Shown: positions 34,645-43,171, numbered from the stretch's first letter. The stretch: 64,000 nt of DNA from JAPHSX01 sp039714395 (GCA_039714395.1 JBDLJH010000011.1:1-64000); one strand, 5' to 3'. The notes: a model not told the origin generated them from the sequence alone. Numbers and translations are program-made.

Positions 34645-35379
34645 TTATTCATTTCGCAGCAGACGATAGGCTACTGAAGGAAAGAATCTATGTAGGGCAA
34701 ATAATAGTGGGGTACGGCCAATGCGGATCTCCTTTATTCCCTTCTGTAGACCTTTAATTACTTCTTGCGTGAGTTGCTCTGGTGAAATCTTTTTCCTTGA
34801 GTTGTGCTGTGTCATTGCGGTATCAACTAGATCTGGAATGACCTCAAAGATCTCGGTTGTACTTCCTTCTAGTTGATAGCGCAGGGTACGTACAAAACTA
34901 TGCAGCGCCGATTTGGTGGCACAGTAGACAGGAGTCGACTTTTTAGGCACCTTTGCCAGTGCTGATCCCATAAAAATTATTGATGAACTGTTTTGGGCTG
35001 CCAGCTGCGGCAGCATTCTTGCTGTAAGTTCGATCTGCGCAGAAAGGTTAGTGTTTATCTCCTCACGAATATGATTAAACGAAAATTCACCCGATCTAAA
35101 GTCAGCACGATATTGAGTACCCGCATTATTAATTAACACATTAAGTTTCGGAAACTTATCAACAACCCTTTTGACCAGAGCTGCCTGCTGTTCTGATACG
35201 CTAATATCACAGGCAATTGTGTGAAGTCCGGAGTTATGTGATATCACACTGGAAAGACGTTGCTCATTACGGCCGCATATAATGACTCTGTTACCTAGTT
35301 CATGCATTGCAGTTGCCATGGCTAGACCAATACCTGCACTTCCACCGGTAATTAAAATGGTGTTGTTGTTGAGTTGCAT
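34645..35379 (-). CDS. short-chain dehydrogenase/reductase
   Basis: 244 residues. Rossmann glycine motif TGGSAGIGLA (residues 11-20), NNAG in LINNAGTQ, catalytic Ser in IFMGSALAK, and Y-x-x-x-K in YCATKSAL (about residues 155-162). NADP preference is suggested by the Arg-containing CGRNEQR after strand 2. Substrate unknown; closest in style to DltE-like SDRs. Flanked by a TVP38 membrane protein downstream and a Crp-like regulator upstream on the same strand (81 bp). Confidence 0.88.
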   Translation of the reverse strand: MQLNNNTILITGGSAGIGLAMATAMHELGNRVIICGRNEQRLSSVISHNSGLHTIACDISVSEQQAALVKRVVDKFPKLNVLINNAGTQYRADFRSGEFSFNHIREEINTNLSAQIELTARMLPQLAAQNSSSIIFMGSALAKVPKKSTPVYCATKSALHSFVRTLRYQLEGSTTEIFEVIPDLVDTAMTQHNSRKKISPEQLTQEVIKGLQKGIKEIRIGRTPLLFALHRFFPSVAYRLLRNE

Positions 35380-35460
35380 TGTTTATTACCTCTCTCTTTA
35401 TGCTAAGTGTTAGCCTTATCGATAGAGAGAGCATTAACATAGGTTAATAGCGGGCGAAGA

Positions 35461-36051
35461 TTATTTTGGACGTTTGCGAATGCGGCTTAGAGAAACTGGG
35501 GTAATGCCGATGTAGCTTGCGACGTGGTACTGAGCAATGCGCTCCTCCAAGCCAGGATAACGTTGTTGAAACAGGTGGTAACGATGCTCCGCATCATCGA
35601 GCAAGAACTCTGCCTCGCGCTCCTCTTTGCGGACATAGAGTTGTTCGGTAACTAATCTGCGGAAACGTTCCCAGCATGGGTATTGGTCTGAGAGCTCAAC
35701 TATACGATCAAGGCTTGCACTTAATAAAGTGGTAGGCTCCAGTGCCTCAATAGTAAATCTAGCTGGACTGCCTGAGAGGTAGGCGCTGTAGGCTCCGATA
35801 AAGTGGTTCTCGGCGGCGAAGGATTTATTGAGTTCTCGGCCGTTTTCTTGTCGGTAAAAGAACCGTAATAACCCACTGTTGACGAATGCAAACTGGGTGC
35901 TCTGCTCACCCGCCTCGATAAAGCACTCGCTAGCAGCCAGCTTTCTCGGCTTGAAGCAGTTGCAGAAGGACTCAAGTGCACTCTCATCTGGTGCAACCAT
36001 TTGAGTGACGATCTGCCGTAGCACAATAGTGCTATATTCTTGCATACTCAT
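35461..36051 (-). CDS. Crp/Fnr family transcriptional regulator
   Basis: 196 residues. A cyclic-nucleotide-binding-fold domain (about residues 20-120; ECFIEAGEQSTQFAFVNSGLLRFFY) is joined by a dimer helix to a short C-terminal helix-turn-helix (AQYHVASYIGITPVSLSRIRKR) that ends at the recognition helix. There is no N-terminal cysteine cluster, so it is not an oxygen-sensing FNR. Likely controls the downstream SDR and TVP38 genes (81-bp gap, same strand). Confidence 0.88.
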   Translation of the reverse strand: MSMQEYSTIVLRQIVTQMVAPDESALESFCNCFKPRKLAASECFIEAGEQSTQFAFVNSGLLRFFYRQENGRELNKSFAAENHFIGAYSAYLSGSPARFTIEALEPTTLLSASLDRIVELSDQYPCWERFRRLVTEQLYVRKEEREAEFLLDDAEHRYHLFQQRYPGLEERIAQYHVASYIGITPVSLSRIRKRPK

Positions 36052-36701
36052 GATTCTGAATAGTAATTGAATAACGAGTTAGAATCACTATTAACGATGC
36101 CTGCTTTTGGCCAAGTAGCGGACTGCCCAACTGCATTGAGCCAATGTCGCCTTTGGTCGCTGAAGAGTCATAGATGAGTATTGGGGGGACTTGGAGCGGT
36201 GGTTTTGCCTGGTGTCGGCCCAGACTGTGTGAATACTCAGGTTTTCAAATACAGTATGCGTTCTCACGTGAAATCTGAGGAAGTTGATGCAGTCAAACCA
36301 CATTTCATGAACGTTAGAGCGGAATAATTAGGACGATTTTAGTCAATTTCAATTTACTAAATAGTTTTCACACAGCCTAGGCCAGTAGCGGACCTCACGA
36401 ATAATACAAAAGGGCTACCGCTATCAATCCCATAACGGACATCCACCCCATATTGTTCTGCTGCTAGATTGCTACCTATTTACCTTGAAGTTGGGAGGGT
36501 TATACTGGGGCATGTACAAATCGGGCCCCCGATTTGCGTATTTTGATAATGAGACAGGGAGTCGTAAATTGTCTAATAAAACAGTCTGTTACACTCCTCT
36601 ATTAGCCCTCGATAACACTGAGAGAAGACCCAGATGGGGCTTAATTAGATGGCATTTTATAAAGAAATTTAGTCAAGAATCCACAAGTGGAGGGAGTTTA
36701 A
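36052..36701. other. 650-bp AT-rich intergenic stretch
   Basis: Holds one copy of the dispersed repeat (36148-36220) and two TAGCGGAC motifs (36116-36123, 36386-36393). An open frame at 36485-36718 was judged non-coding. I see no RNA gene or clear promoter. Confidence 0.6.
36148..36220. repeat. dispersed repeat, copy C
   Basis: Carries CGCCTTTGGTCGCTGA and, about 50 bp on, TTGCCTGGTGTCGGCC, corresponding to the two blocks of copies A (28575-28650) and B (39142-39216). Confidence 0.55.
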
Positions 36702-37415
36702 GTGGTTGTGTTCTATAAAAAATCAATAATTAATACAAATAATGGTCTTGTATTTATACTTCTAGTCGTACTTTTTTCTAATTGTGCAGCTGCACAGAGC
36801 GGTATAACAGTTGAGTATAAGAAAGCAGTACAGCGTAAAGTCTATATAGATAAGGTGGTTAGTACTGTTGAATACAAGCGCCTCAAACCCGCGGTCTTTC
36901 TTGCAGAGGTCCCAGCTGGTGAAGACGATTTCTCATCAGGCATTGAGAAAAGTCTAGCCTCATATTTTTCAGCGACATGGATGTGGAATGCGATAGAAAA
37001 TCCGGAACGCTCCAAAAGGGCTACAGAGATGATGGGTAGGCAGGCGAAAAATGTGCATGAGGTTGCAGCTGCTTTAAAAAAATCCTTAGCTAAACGTAAA
37101 GCCAAGCGTGGAGTGTATCCCCGTTATTATATCGATTATGTATTTAGACATAATGCATTTTATGTGGTTGTAGGAACGAAGACTCAGGAATCCAACGGTC
37201 GCTCTATTGAAGTCTCGTTTCAAGAGTGGTTAGTAGAAGAGGGAGGGGAATGGAAGTTTGTTGATAAATATCGTGACCACAAAATGAAATCATTATATGA
37301 CGCAATAGCTAGCCGTGTTGATTTAGTCACTGGTGAGAGCTTTGCTGCCAATGAAACTAGGAAAGTAATAACACCAAATGACAGTGTCATGAAAGTGACG
37401 CTACCAATCAAATAG
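36702..37415 (+). CDS. exported protein of unknown function
   Basis: 237 residues from a GTG at 36702, with a very strong ribosome site (GGAGGGAG, 36689-36696). A signal peptide is evident (GLVFILLVVLFSNCAAAQ); the Cys of FSNCAAA is not in a good lipobox. The rest is basic with an alternating beta pattern and does not match a family I know. AT-rich relative to flanking core genes, which suggests transfer. It is followed after 10 bp by another exported protein of unknown function. Confidence 0.75.
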   Translation: MVVFYKKSIINTNNGLVFILLVVLFSNCAAAQSGITVEYKKAVQRKVYIDKVVSTVEYKRLKPAVFLAEVPAGEDDFSSGIEKSLASYFSATWMWNAIENPERSKRATEMMGRQAKNVHEVAAALKKSLAKRKAKRGVYPRYYIDYVFRHNAFYVVVGTKTQESNGRSIEVSFQEWLVEEGGEWKFVDKYRDHKMKSLYDAIASRVDLVTGESFAANETRKVITPNDSVMKVTLPIK

Positions 37416-37425
37416 TGGTGATCGT

Positions 37426-38442
37426 ATGCGTTATAAAATACTTGTTGTTGTAAGTGTCATTCTGGCCGCTACAGCATCGGCGGACATCCTTGATGATCGA
37501 AGACTAGATACGCTCAATGTTGTTGAACGAGCTGTGCAGCAGTTCTACGAGGCAGAGATTATAAACATTACACCACTTGATTTGACTGCAAAAGATTTGT
37601 ACAAGAAGAGAGATTATGAACAACCAGAATCTGTACTTGTCAGAACATTGTGGGCTTTGGTTAATGACCGTTGGAGGGTGTTTTCTGAGCAGTTGGACCA
37701 GTCACGATATGACCTGAAAGACAGGTTTGGCATGAGTAAAGCGAGAGAATCTTACCTAGCCAGGGTGAAGAAATACAAAGGGAAAAGTGTGACATTGACA
37801 AAAAAATTGTATGTGATGCATGAACATAAATATCGATATGTCTTCGTGGTCATGGCTGGAAATGACTATATAGATAACTTTGTGTTGAATAAAGTCAACT
37901 CTGAGTGGGTCCTGACTGATCTTGATATGTCTGATTCAGAGTATCAATGGTTCTATAAGGAGCTCAGAACTGACGAGCAGGTTGTAAATAATCCCGAGCA
38001 TGGTGGGATAAACTCTTTGGCTGATGAAATGAATGTGTTTATGCCTGCTACGATTGCAAAGTCTAATTCTAATCAGATGTTACCCATTGATGAGAAGAGG
38101 CTTAGCAAGGCATACCACAATGCAAATTGTGATTTGGTGTTTGAGGAAGGACTGTCTGCAGCAGAAAGTGGAAATTCACGAGCTCAACTGATTCTCGGTT
38201 TATGTAGAATGCGATATGGCAATAACAAAGGGGAGGGATTGCAGTGGCTAACACGGGCAGCAAATAATGGTGAGCCTAGAGCAGCGAGGGAGCTGGGGGT
38301 GCACTATATGCATCGAAGTTACAAACGAGAAGATAGGAAGATGCTGAATAAGGCGTGCGAGTACCTTTTGCAGGGTGAAAAAGGTGGTGACTCACTCTCG
38401 AAAAATTATTTTAGGGCATATGATTGCGATAATTTGAATTAA
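37426..38442 (+). CDS. exported protein with Sel1-like repeats
   Basis: 338 residues. Signal peptide MRYKILVVVSVILAATASA. The central part (about residues 25-230) is not recognised. The C-terminal third has Sel1/TPR-like helical repeats (AAESGNSRAQLILGLCRMRYG, GLQWLTRAANNGEPRAARELGVHYM without a break). Such repeats usually mediate protein-protein contacts. It starts 10 bp after the preceding gene and probably forms one unit with it and the lipoprotein downstream. Confidence 0.75.
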   Translation: MRYKILVVVSVILAATASADILDDRRLDTLNVVERAVQQFYEAEIINITPLDLTAKDLYKKRDYEQPESVLVRTLWALVNDRWRVFSEQLDQSRYDLKDRFGMSKARESYLARVKKYKGKSVTLTKKLYVMHEHKYRYVFVVMAGNDYIDNFVLNKVNSEWVLTDLDMSDSEYQWFYKELRTDEQVVNNPEHGGINSLADEMNVFMPATIAKSNSNQMLPIDEKRLSKAYHNANCDLVFEEGLSAAESGNSRAQLILGLCRMRYGNNKGEGLQWLTRAANNGEPRAARELGVHYMHRSYKREDRKMLNKACEYLLQGEKGGDSLSKNYFRAYDCDNLN

Positions 38443-38460
38443 GGTTTGAATACGAGAAAA

Positions 38461-38574
38461 ATGCAGGATAAGACGTCATTGTGGCGCGCGGTGGAGAATA
38501 TAGTACTGGGCATGCTTAAAAGTGCGGGAAAAACAGATGCTCTTATTAAGACAGAGTGTAACTACAACAAATAA
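38461..38574 (+). CDS. possible 37-residue protein
   Basis: An ATG at 38461 opens a 37-codon frame ending in TAA at 38572-38574, filling the gap between two exported-protein genes. Only a weak ribosome site (ACGAGA) is seen. No homology recognised. The position and the fit to the gap are the only support. Confidence 0.25.
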   Translation: MQDKTSLWRAVENIVLGMLKSAGKTDALIKTECNYNK

Positions 38575-38585
38575 GGAAGATACGC

Positions 38586-38987
38586 GTGAAAAAGATCATA
38601 TTAAACATGTTTTTAACACTATCCCTAATGGGGTGTTCAGGTGGGCCAGAGAAGTCAGATATTGAAGTGGCTCTCAAGGATATGATGATCGATGGGGTAG
38701 AGTTTGCGTTGGAGAGGGATGTGAGCGCCCCTTTCTTAGGGGTGATGGGGTTAAACCTAACAAAAAACGATCTTGATAGCCTTGAGGTCAATGTGATTTC
38801 AGTCGCTGACATGAAAGAGGTTGATAATGGTTCATTCAGCGCAATTGTGCGGGTATCAGCAACTACAGGGCATGGTGATGAACAGGTGTTGGGCAAACCT
38901 ATTAATCTTCAGGTAGTAATGCATGAAGGAGAAGATGACTGGACTTTAAAGAGTGCGCGATACGCAAAAGATAAGCAAAACAAGTAG
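38586..38987 (+). CDS. lipoprotein of unknown function
   Basis: 133 residues from a GTG at 38586, preceded by AAGGAAG. Signal peptide with lipobox LSLMGC (Cys near residue 17), followed by SGGPEKSD, so it is expected to be outer-membrane attached (Ser at +2). The remainder is a mixed alpha/beta fold with a late WTLKSARY strand reminiscent of small DUF4878-like or NTF2-like lipoproteins, but I do not assign a family. It is third of the exported-protein set. Confidence 0.75.
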   Translation: MKKIILNMFLTLSLMGCSGGPEKSDIEVALKDMMIDGVEFALERDVSAPFLGVMGLNLTKNDLDSLEVNVISVADMKEVDNGSFSAIVRVSATTGHGDEQVLGKPINLQVVMHEGEDDWTLKSARYAKDKQNK

Positions 38988-39453
38988 CATTCATGTAAAG
39001 AGTGAATACAGCATGGATAGATGTTATTAGTCAGAAAAATATCAACTCAATATAACAGAAATATCCTCCGGGAACAGACCACGGTATCTTATGTCAGCTG
39101 TCGGTTTAACTGCGGAATTCCTAGTATCTCAAAGCTAAGGTTGCCTTCGGTCGCGGACCAGGCGTTTACTTGAAAGGAGGCGGGAGATAGTTCTGATTTG
39201 GGCTGTACTCGGCCACTAGCAGTCTTTAAGGTTAAGAGGCTTCAATGTCTGCTACTACCGCTAAAGTACTCATGCTCACTTGTAATTCTATAGGCCGAAT
39301 CCAACATAAGTTGTCACTGTGTACCTGTATAGCTGCAACACTGACGCGTATATCAAGGAAGAAAAATGAGGGAAGTAACGCTATAGTTTATGAGGATATG
39401 ACATTTAACATCACCTGAAACAAGCAGAACAGGTCAGAAAAATTCTTACAACG
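38988..39453. other. 466-bp intergenic stretch, no gene seen
   Basis: Contains dispersed repeat copy B (39142-39216) and otherwise no reading frame, RNA gene or terminator that I can support. The promoter of the electron-transfer module must lie in its right part, but no clear -35/-10 pair is visible. Confidence 0.6.
39142..39216. repeat. dispersed repeat, copy B
   Basis: Carries TGCCTTCGGTCGCGGA and then CTGATTTGGGCTGTACTCGG, matching the two blocks of copy A with scattered differences. Same relative orientation as A and C. Confidence 0.55.
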
Positions 39454-40731
39454 ATGACGACCGGAACTTTAGCGCTACTCATTTTCTCCGCGATTCTGGC
39501 ACAGGTTGCGATAGCCGTGCTGTACGGGCTCTATCGTCGTCGCCAGGAATACAAGGAACTGGGAAGGCAACAGGGCGGAGCCACGGCCACCTCTACTCCC
39601 CAGGTGACTATTGCTGCTGAGGAGACGATGACCTCAACACCTTCCTGGGAAGGATTGAGGGAGTTTTCGGTGCAACGGCGGGAGCTTGAGGACGCGAATC
39701 ACTCCGTCTGCTCCTTCTATCTGCAGCCGGTTGATGCACAGCCTCTGCCGCCCTTTCGACCGGGTCAGTTCCTGACCTTCAAATTAGCGATTGAGGATCC
39801 ACTGACACACCAGCCCAAGACGGTGGTACGTTGTTACTCCCTCTCCGATGCCCCACACTCAGGCCACTATCGGGTAACGATCAAACGTGTCCCAGCACCG
39901 TCAGGCAAGCCCGAAGTGCCCCCCGGCCTCTCCTCCAACTTCTTCCATGACCATATAGAGGAGGGCTGCCGACTTTTGGTTAAGGCGCCGTCCGGCCACT
40001 TCCATCTGATGGAGGAGGAGAAGCTGCTGCCGATAGTGTTGATTGGTGGTGGGATCGGCATCACCCCGATGTTGAGTATCCTGAACTCTATCCTGGAGGG
40101 CGGCATCAACAGGGAGGTATGGCTCTATTACGGTGTGCGTAACGGAAAAGAGCAGATCATGAAGGGTCACCTGCAGGCGCTTGCCAGGACGCACGAGAAT
40201 TTTCATCTCCATGTCTGCTACAGCGCCCCCGAGGAGGGTGAACAGGAGGGGGATGATTATCAACACCGTGGTCGGGTGGATATTCTGCTTCTGCGCGCCA
40301 CGCTGAAGATGGCACGCTATCAGTTCTATGTCTGTGGCCCCAAGGCGATGATGGAGAGCATGGTCCCGGGGCTGGAGGAGTGGGGTGTGGATAGTGGTGA
40401 TATTTATTATGAGTCTTTTGGCCCCGCCACCCTGATCACACACGAAAAACCCGCAACGACAACGACAGCTGCACAGCCCATCACCATTACCTTCAGTCGC
40501 TCCGGCAAGAGCATTCCCTGGGACCCCGCAGCCGATTCACTGCTGGAATTTGCTGAGGCCAACGGTATTGAGGTGGAGTCGGGCTGCCGTGCGGGGAGTT
40601 GTGGCTCCTGCCAGACGCCAGTGAGCAATGGTGAGGTCGACTACAAACAGGAACCCGATGCCGATGTGGCACCTGGGCACTGCCTGTTGTGTATCTCTAC
40701 GCCGAAGGGCGACTTGGCGCTGGAGGCATAG
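39454..40731 (+). CDS. membrane-anchored FAD/NAD(P) reductase with C-terminal 2Fe-2S ferredoxin domain
   Basis: 425 residues. One N-terminal transmembrane helix (about residues 4-26) and a linker precede an FNR-type domain. FAD-binding RCYSLSD and the NAD loop GGGIGITPMLS are visible (about residues 128-134 and 196-206), with YVCGPKAMM near the end of that domain. A C-terminal plant-type ferredoxin (about residues 340-425) has C-x4-C-x2-C in CRAGSCGSCQ and a fourth Cys in CLLC. The order FAD-NAD-2Fe-2S resembles Hcr or phthalate-dioxygenase reductase, but the membrane anchor is unusual. It is first of a three-gene module with a histidine-rich membrane protein and an octaheme cytochrome. Confidence 0.9.
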   Translation: MTTGTLALLIFSAILAQVAIAVLYGLYRRRQEYKELGRQQGGATATSTPQVTIAAEETMTSTPSWEGLREFSVQRRELEDANHSVCSFYLQPVDAQPLPPFRPGQFLTFKLAIEDPLTHQPKTVVRCYSLSDAPHSGHYRVTIKRVPAPSGKPEVPPGLSSNFFHDHIEEGCRLLVKAPSGHFHLMEEEKLLPIVLIGGGIGITPMLSILNSILEGGINREVWLYYGVRNGKEQIMKGHLQALARTHENFHLHVCYSAPEEGEQEGDDYQHRGRVDILLLRATLKMARYQFYVCGPKAMMESMVPGLEEWGVDSGDIYYESFGPATLITHEKPATTTTAAQPITITFSRSGKSIPWDPAADSLLEFAEANGIEVESGCRAGSCGSCQTPVSNGEVDYKQEPDADVAPGHCLLCISTPKGDLALEA

Positions 40732-40740
40732 AGGCTTACT

Positions 40741-41319
40741 ATGGAGCGAACACTTATACAGAAAGAGGTCATCCCTTTCCTGAAGATATTCGGTTCGCTG
40801 ATTCTGGCGACCATTATCGCTGACGCGCTGCTGCACCTGTTTGATCTGGTCTGGATAGGACGTTGGCTTGGTATCCCGGGTACGATGCTGATCTTGCTCT
40901 CGTTCCTCTACTCGATGCGCAAGCGTAAAGTGATTGGCTTCGGCAAACCAAAGACCCTGCTCACGCTGCACGAGACACTGACCTGGATAGGTGCGCTGAT
41001 GATCCTGGTGCATGCCGGCATTCATATTTACACCATCCTGCCGTGGCTGGCCCTGACCGCCATGCTGGTCAACGTCATCAGCGGTCTGACCGGCAAGTAT
41101 CTACTGGATCGCTCCCGTCGTTTCATGGTGGAAAAGAGGACGGTCTATTCACAACAAGGTTTGTCTGATGAGGCGATCGAAAAGAAACTGTTCTGGGATG
41201 CGACCACCCTTGAGCTGATGAAAAAGTGGCGTGCGGTGCACCTGCCGATCACACTGGCCTTCGCCGTGCTGGCACTTACCCACATTCTGACTATCTTTCT
41301 GTTCTGGGAGTGGCGATGA
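40741..41319 (+). CDS. histidine-rich membrane protein, candidate b-type cytochrome
   Basis: 192 residues with about four transmembrane helices. Histidines lie at or in hydrophobic segments: His32, His77, His91, His95, His167 and His181. The pairs in LHETLTWIGALMILVHAGIH and in VHLPITLAFAVLALTHI resemble bis-His heme b sites of b561-like proteins. A soluble basic stretch (about residues 120-162) separates the last helix. Heme binding is an inference from this pattern. Starts 9 bp after the reductase and overlaps the cytochrome start by 4 bp (ATGA), so the three are one operon. Confidence 0.75.
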   Translation: MERTLIQKEVIPFLKIFGSLILATIIADALLHLFDLVWIGRWLGIPGTMLILLSFLYSMRKRKVIGFGKPKTLLTLHETLTWIGALMILVHAGIHIYTILPWLALTAMLVNVISGLTGKYLLDRSRRFMVEKRTVYSQQGLSDEAIEKKLFWDATTLELMKKWRAVHLPITLAFAVLALTHILTIFLFWEWR

Positions 41320-42113
41320 AAAGCAAGACGCTACTCTTCATTGTTGCGCTTAACCTGTTAGCCATACTCCTGCTGGCGATATTCTCACCACACCTGATGA
41401 TCAGCCCGGGAAAACCCATCGATGCCCACGCTGAACTGACGACAGACTGTTTTGCCTGCCATACCCCATTTATCGGTAGCCCCCCAGATAAGTGTATCGA
41501 CTGCCATGCGGTGGAGGAGATCGGCCTCAGAACCACCAAGGGGGTTTACATCGCGAGGGAGAAGAAGAACGTCGCCTTCCACCAGAAGCTGGTGGAAGAG
41601 GATTGCGTCGCCTGCCACAGTGACCACAAGGGGGTACAGGCATTCCGCCCTATCAGTCAATTCTCCCACCAGCTACTGGTTCCCACTCTGCAGGAGCAGT
41701 GTAACAGCTGCCATAAAGCGCCCCGCGATGAAATACACCAGAAAAGCAAGGCCAACTGTAGCTCGTGCCATAGCCTGGATGCCTGGACACCGGCCACCCT
41801 GGATCATGATGAATACTTCCGCTTTGACCGGGAGCACGAGACCAAATGCGAGACCTGTCACATTGACAACGACTACACCAGCTATACCTGCTACGGCTGC
41901 CACGAACACTCGCGCTCAGAAATTCGCGAGGAGCATTTTGAGGAGGGCATTAGAGAGTATGAGAGCTGTGTCGAGTGTCACCGTAGTGGTGATGAAGATG
42001 AGGCGAAGCGTATCTGGCGCTCGAAAGACTTTGACGAAAGAAGGTGGAAGCCATTAGAGATGGACCGGTTTAGGGAAAGGGGATACAAGGACCACGATGA
42101 CGATGACGACTGA
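41316..42113 (+). CDS. membrane-anchored octaheme c-type cytochrome
   Basis: 265 residues from the ATG at 41316, overlapping the upstream stop by 4 bp. An N-terminal anchor or uncleaved signal (residues 4-24) is followed by eight CxxCH motifs at residues 45, 60, 97, 129, 148, 178, 192 and 218. Several extra histidines (His89, His104, His118, His141, His164, His174) could serve as distal ligands, as in cytochrome c3/c7-type proteins. The last six residues are HDDDDD, an unusual acidic tail. It most likely sits on the periplasmic side and accepts electrons from the membrane partner. Confidence 0.92.
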   Translation: MKSKTLLFIVALNLLAILLLAIFSPHLMISPGKPIDAHAELTTDCFACHTPFIGSPPDKCIDCHAVEEIGLRTTKGVYIAREKKNVAFHQKLVEEDCVACHSDHKGVQAFRPISQFSHQLLVPTLQEQCNSCHKAPRDEIHQKSKANCSSCHSLDAWTPATLDHDEYFRFDREHETKCETCHIDNDYTSYTCYGCHEHSRSEIREEHFEEGIREYESCVECHRSGDEDEAKRIWRSKDFDERRWKPLEMDRFRERGYKDHDDDDD

Positions 42114-42634
42114 AAGATTGAGGCACTCTAAAATATTCAGCTTTGCGATCTATGATGACGGTGCCACTGTTTACAACAACGATATGACGAGTGTACTGAA
42201 CGACCAAGTTTTATCGATTGTTTGTTTTGCTCAAATAAAACTTAATTAAGTCCGTAAATGACTAAGTTGCGGAAGTTAACTATAGAAGCCATTAACGTCT
42301 GCTTTGGTTATAGCGAAAGTTGTCCGATTTAATCCTGTAGGTCTGCTTTGGTCGGATTCTGTTGAAAAACTCGAAAATATTAAGAGTCGAAGTTTTCGCT
42401 GAAACTCGCTTTACCTTGAGGTTTAAAGATATTTCGATGTTTGCACGCATCAGAGGCTTTACGGAAGGATTTCTCTGCAAGGCCACTGACTCCCCACTAG
42501 ATTGAAATTATAAATCGCGTAAGAAGCTAATATTTTCAGCGCTAGGCTCAAAAAGGAGTTTTTCAACAGAATCGTCGCATTGCCGTCTTTCTTTTAAACA
42601 ACTAATCATCAGCTCAATATAGCTTTATCCCACC
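42114..42634. other. 521-bp intergenic stretch, contains a MITE
   Basis: Apart from the 219-bp element at 42355-42573 and a GTCTGCTTTGG-type motif near 42298, I see no gene. The reading frame at 42292-42486 lies inside the repeat and is not considered coding. Confidence 0.6.
42355..42573. mobile_element. 219-bp MITE with perfect 18-bp terminal inverted repeats
   Basis: GATTCTGTTGAAAAACTC (42355-42372) and GAGTTTTTCAACAGAATC (42556-42573) are perfect inverted repeats. GTCG flanks both sides (42351-42354 and 42574-42577), consistent with a 4-bp target duplication. The interior is non-coding. The TTGAAAAACTC ends resemble those of several bacterial insertion sequences; the parent element is not in the window. 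Distinct in sequence from the MITE family at 4798 and 61351. Confidence 0.88.
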
Positions 42635-43171
42635 TCAACCATACGTATCATTCGGGTCATGCCAAAATTCCGGCCTCTCCCCCAGGCTCTCCTTCATCCG
42701 CTCGATCACCGCAGCGGCGGTGAGTAGCGACTCTAATCTTTCACCCTGTGTTTTGGTTTTTCCCAGCGGAAGGGTGCGCAGTAGTTGATGGCGTTTCATT
42801 ATCACGAAGTACTCCTCGGGGCTTAGTAGCAGTCTCGCCTGTTGAAAGGCGTCGTCCAGATAGTCCATGGCCCCCTCTATGCGCCGACTCATCAGTAATT
42901 GGCCGTAGATGAGGGGCTTGAGTATTTCGGCGTGTATCGATCTTTCTTTTCTCGATAATAGGTGCTGGTAGTGGCCCTCTATCGGTTCGTTGAGCCAGTG
43001 CAGGGCGATGAGTTTGAGTAGGGGGGAGAGATAGGGTCTGCCAAAGCGTCTGAGTAATCGCTGTTCTCGCTCAACAGACAAACTTAATAGTGTTTTGGCT
43101 TGCTCCGGGCTAAGTGGCTCGGCGTACCACTGGGCGAGGATGCCGGGCTGGGCTGGCGGCTGTTTGAGCAC
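42635..43171 (-). CDS. hypothetical helical protein
   Basis: 178 residues, unrecognised. Helix-rich, no signal peptide or membrane span; a repetitive LL-rich pattern (LSVEREQRLLRRFG, LSRKERSIHAEILKPL). It lies 3 bp after the LysR gene on the same strand, so they are cotranscribed. Codon use resembles the core genes rather than the AT-rich middle. Confidence 0.7.
   Translation of the reverse strand: MLKQPPAQPGILAQWYAEPLSPEQAKTLLSLSVEREQRLLRRFGRPYLSPLLKLIALHWLNEPIEGHYQHLLSRKERSIHAEILKPLIYGQLLMSRRIEGAMDYLDDAFQQARLLLSPEEYFVIMKRHQLLRTLPLGKTKTQGERLESLLTAAAVIERMKESLGERPEFWHDPNDTYG

Noticed and set aside
36485..36718. 77-codon plus-strand frame before the first exported protein gene
   Set aside because: TTG start, poor spacing to any ribosome site, overlap with the well-supported GTG gene at 36702, and no recognisable composition or motif.
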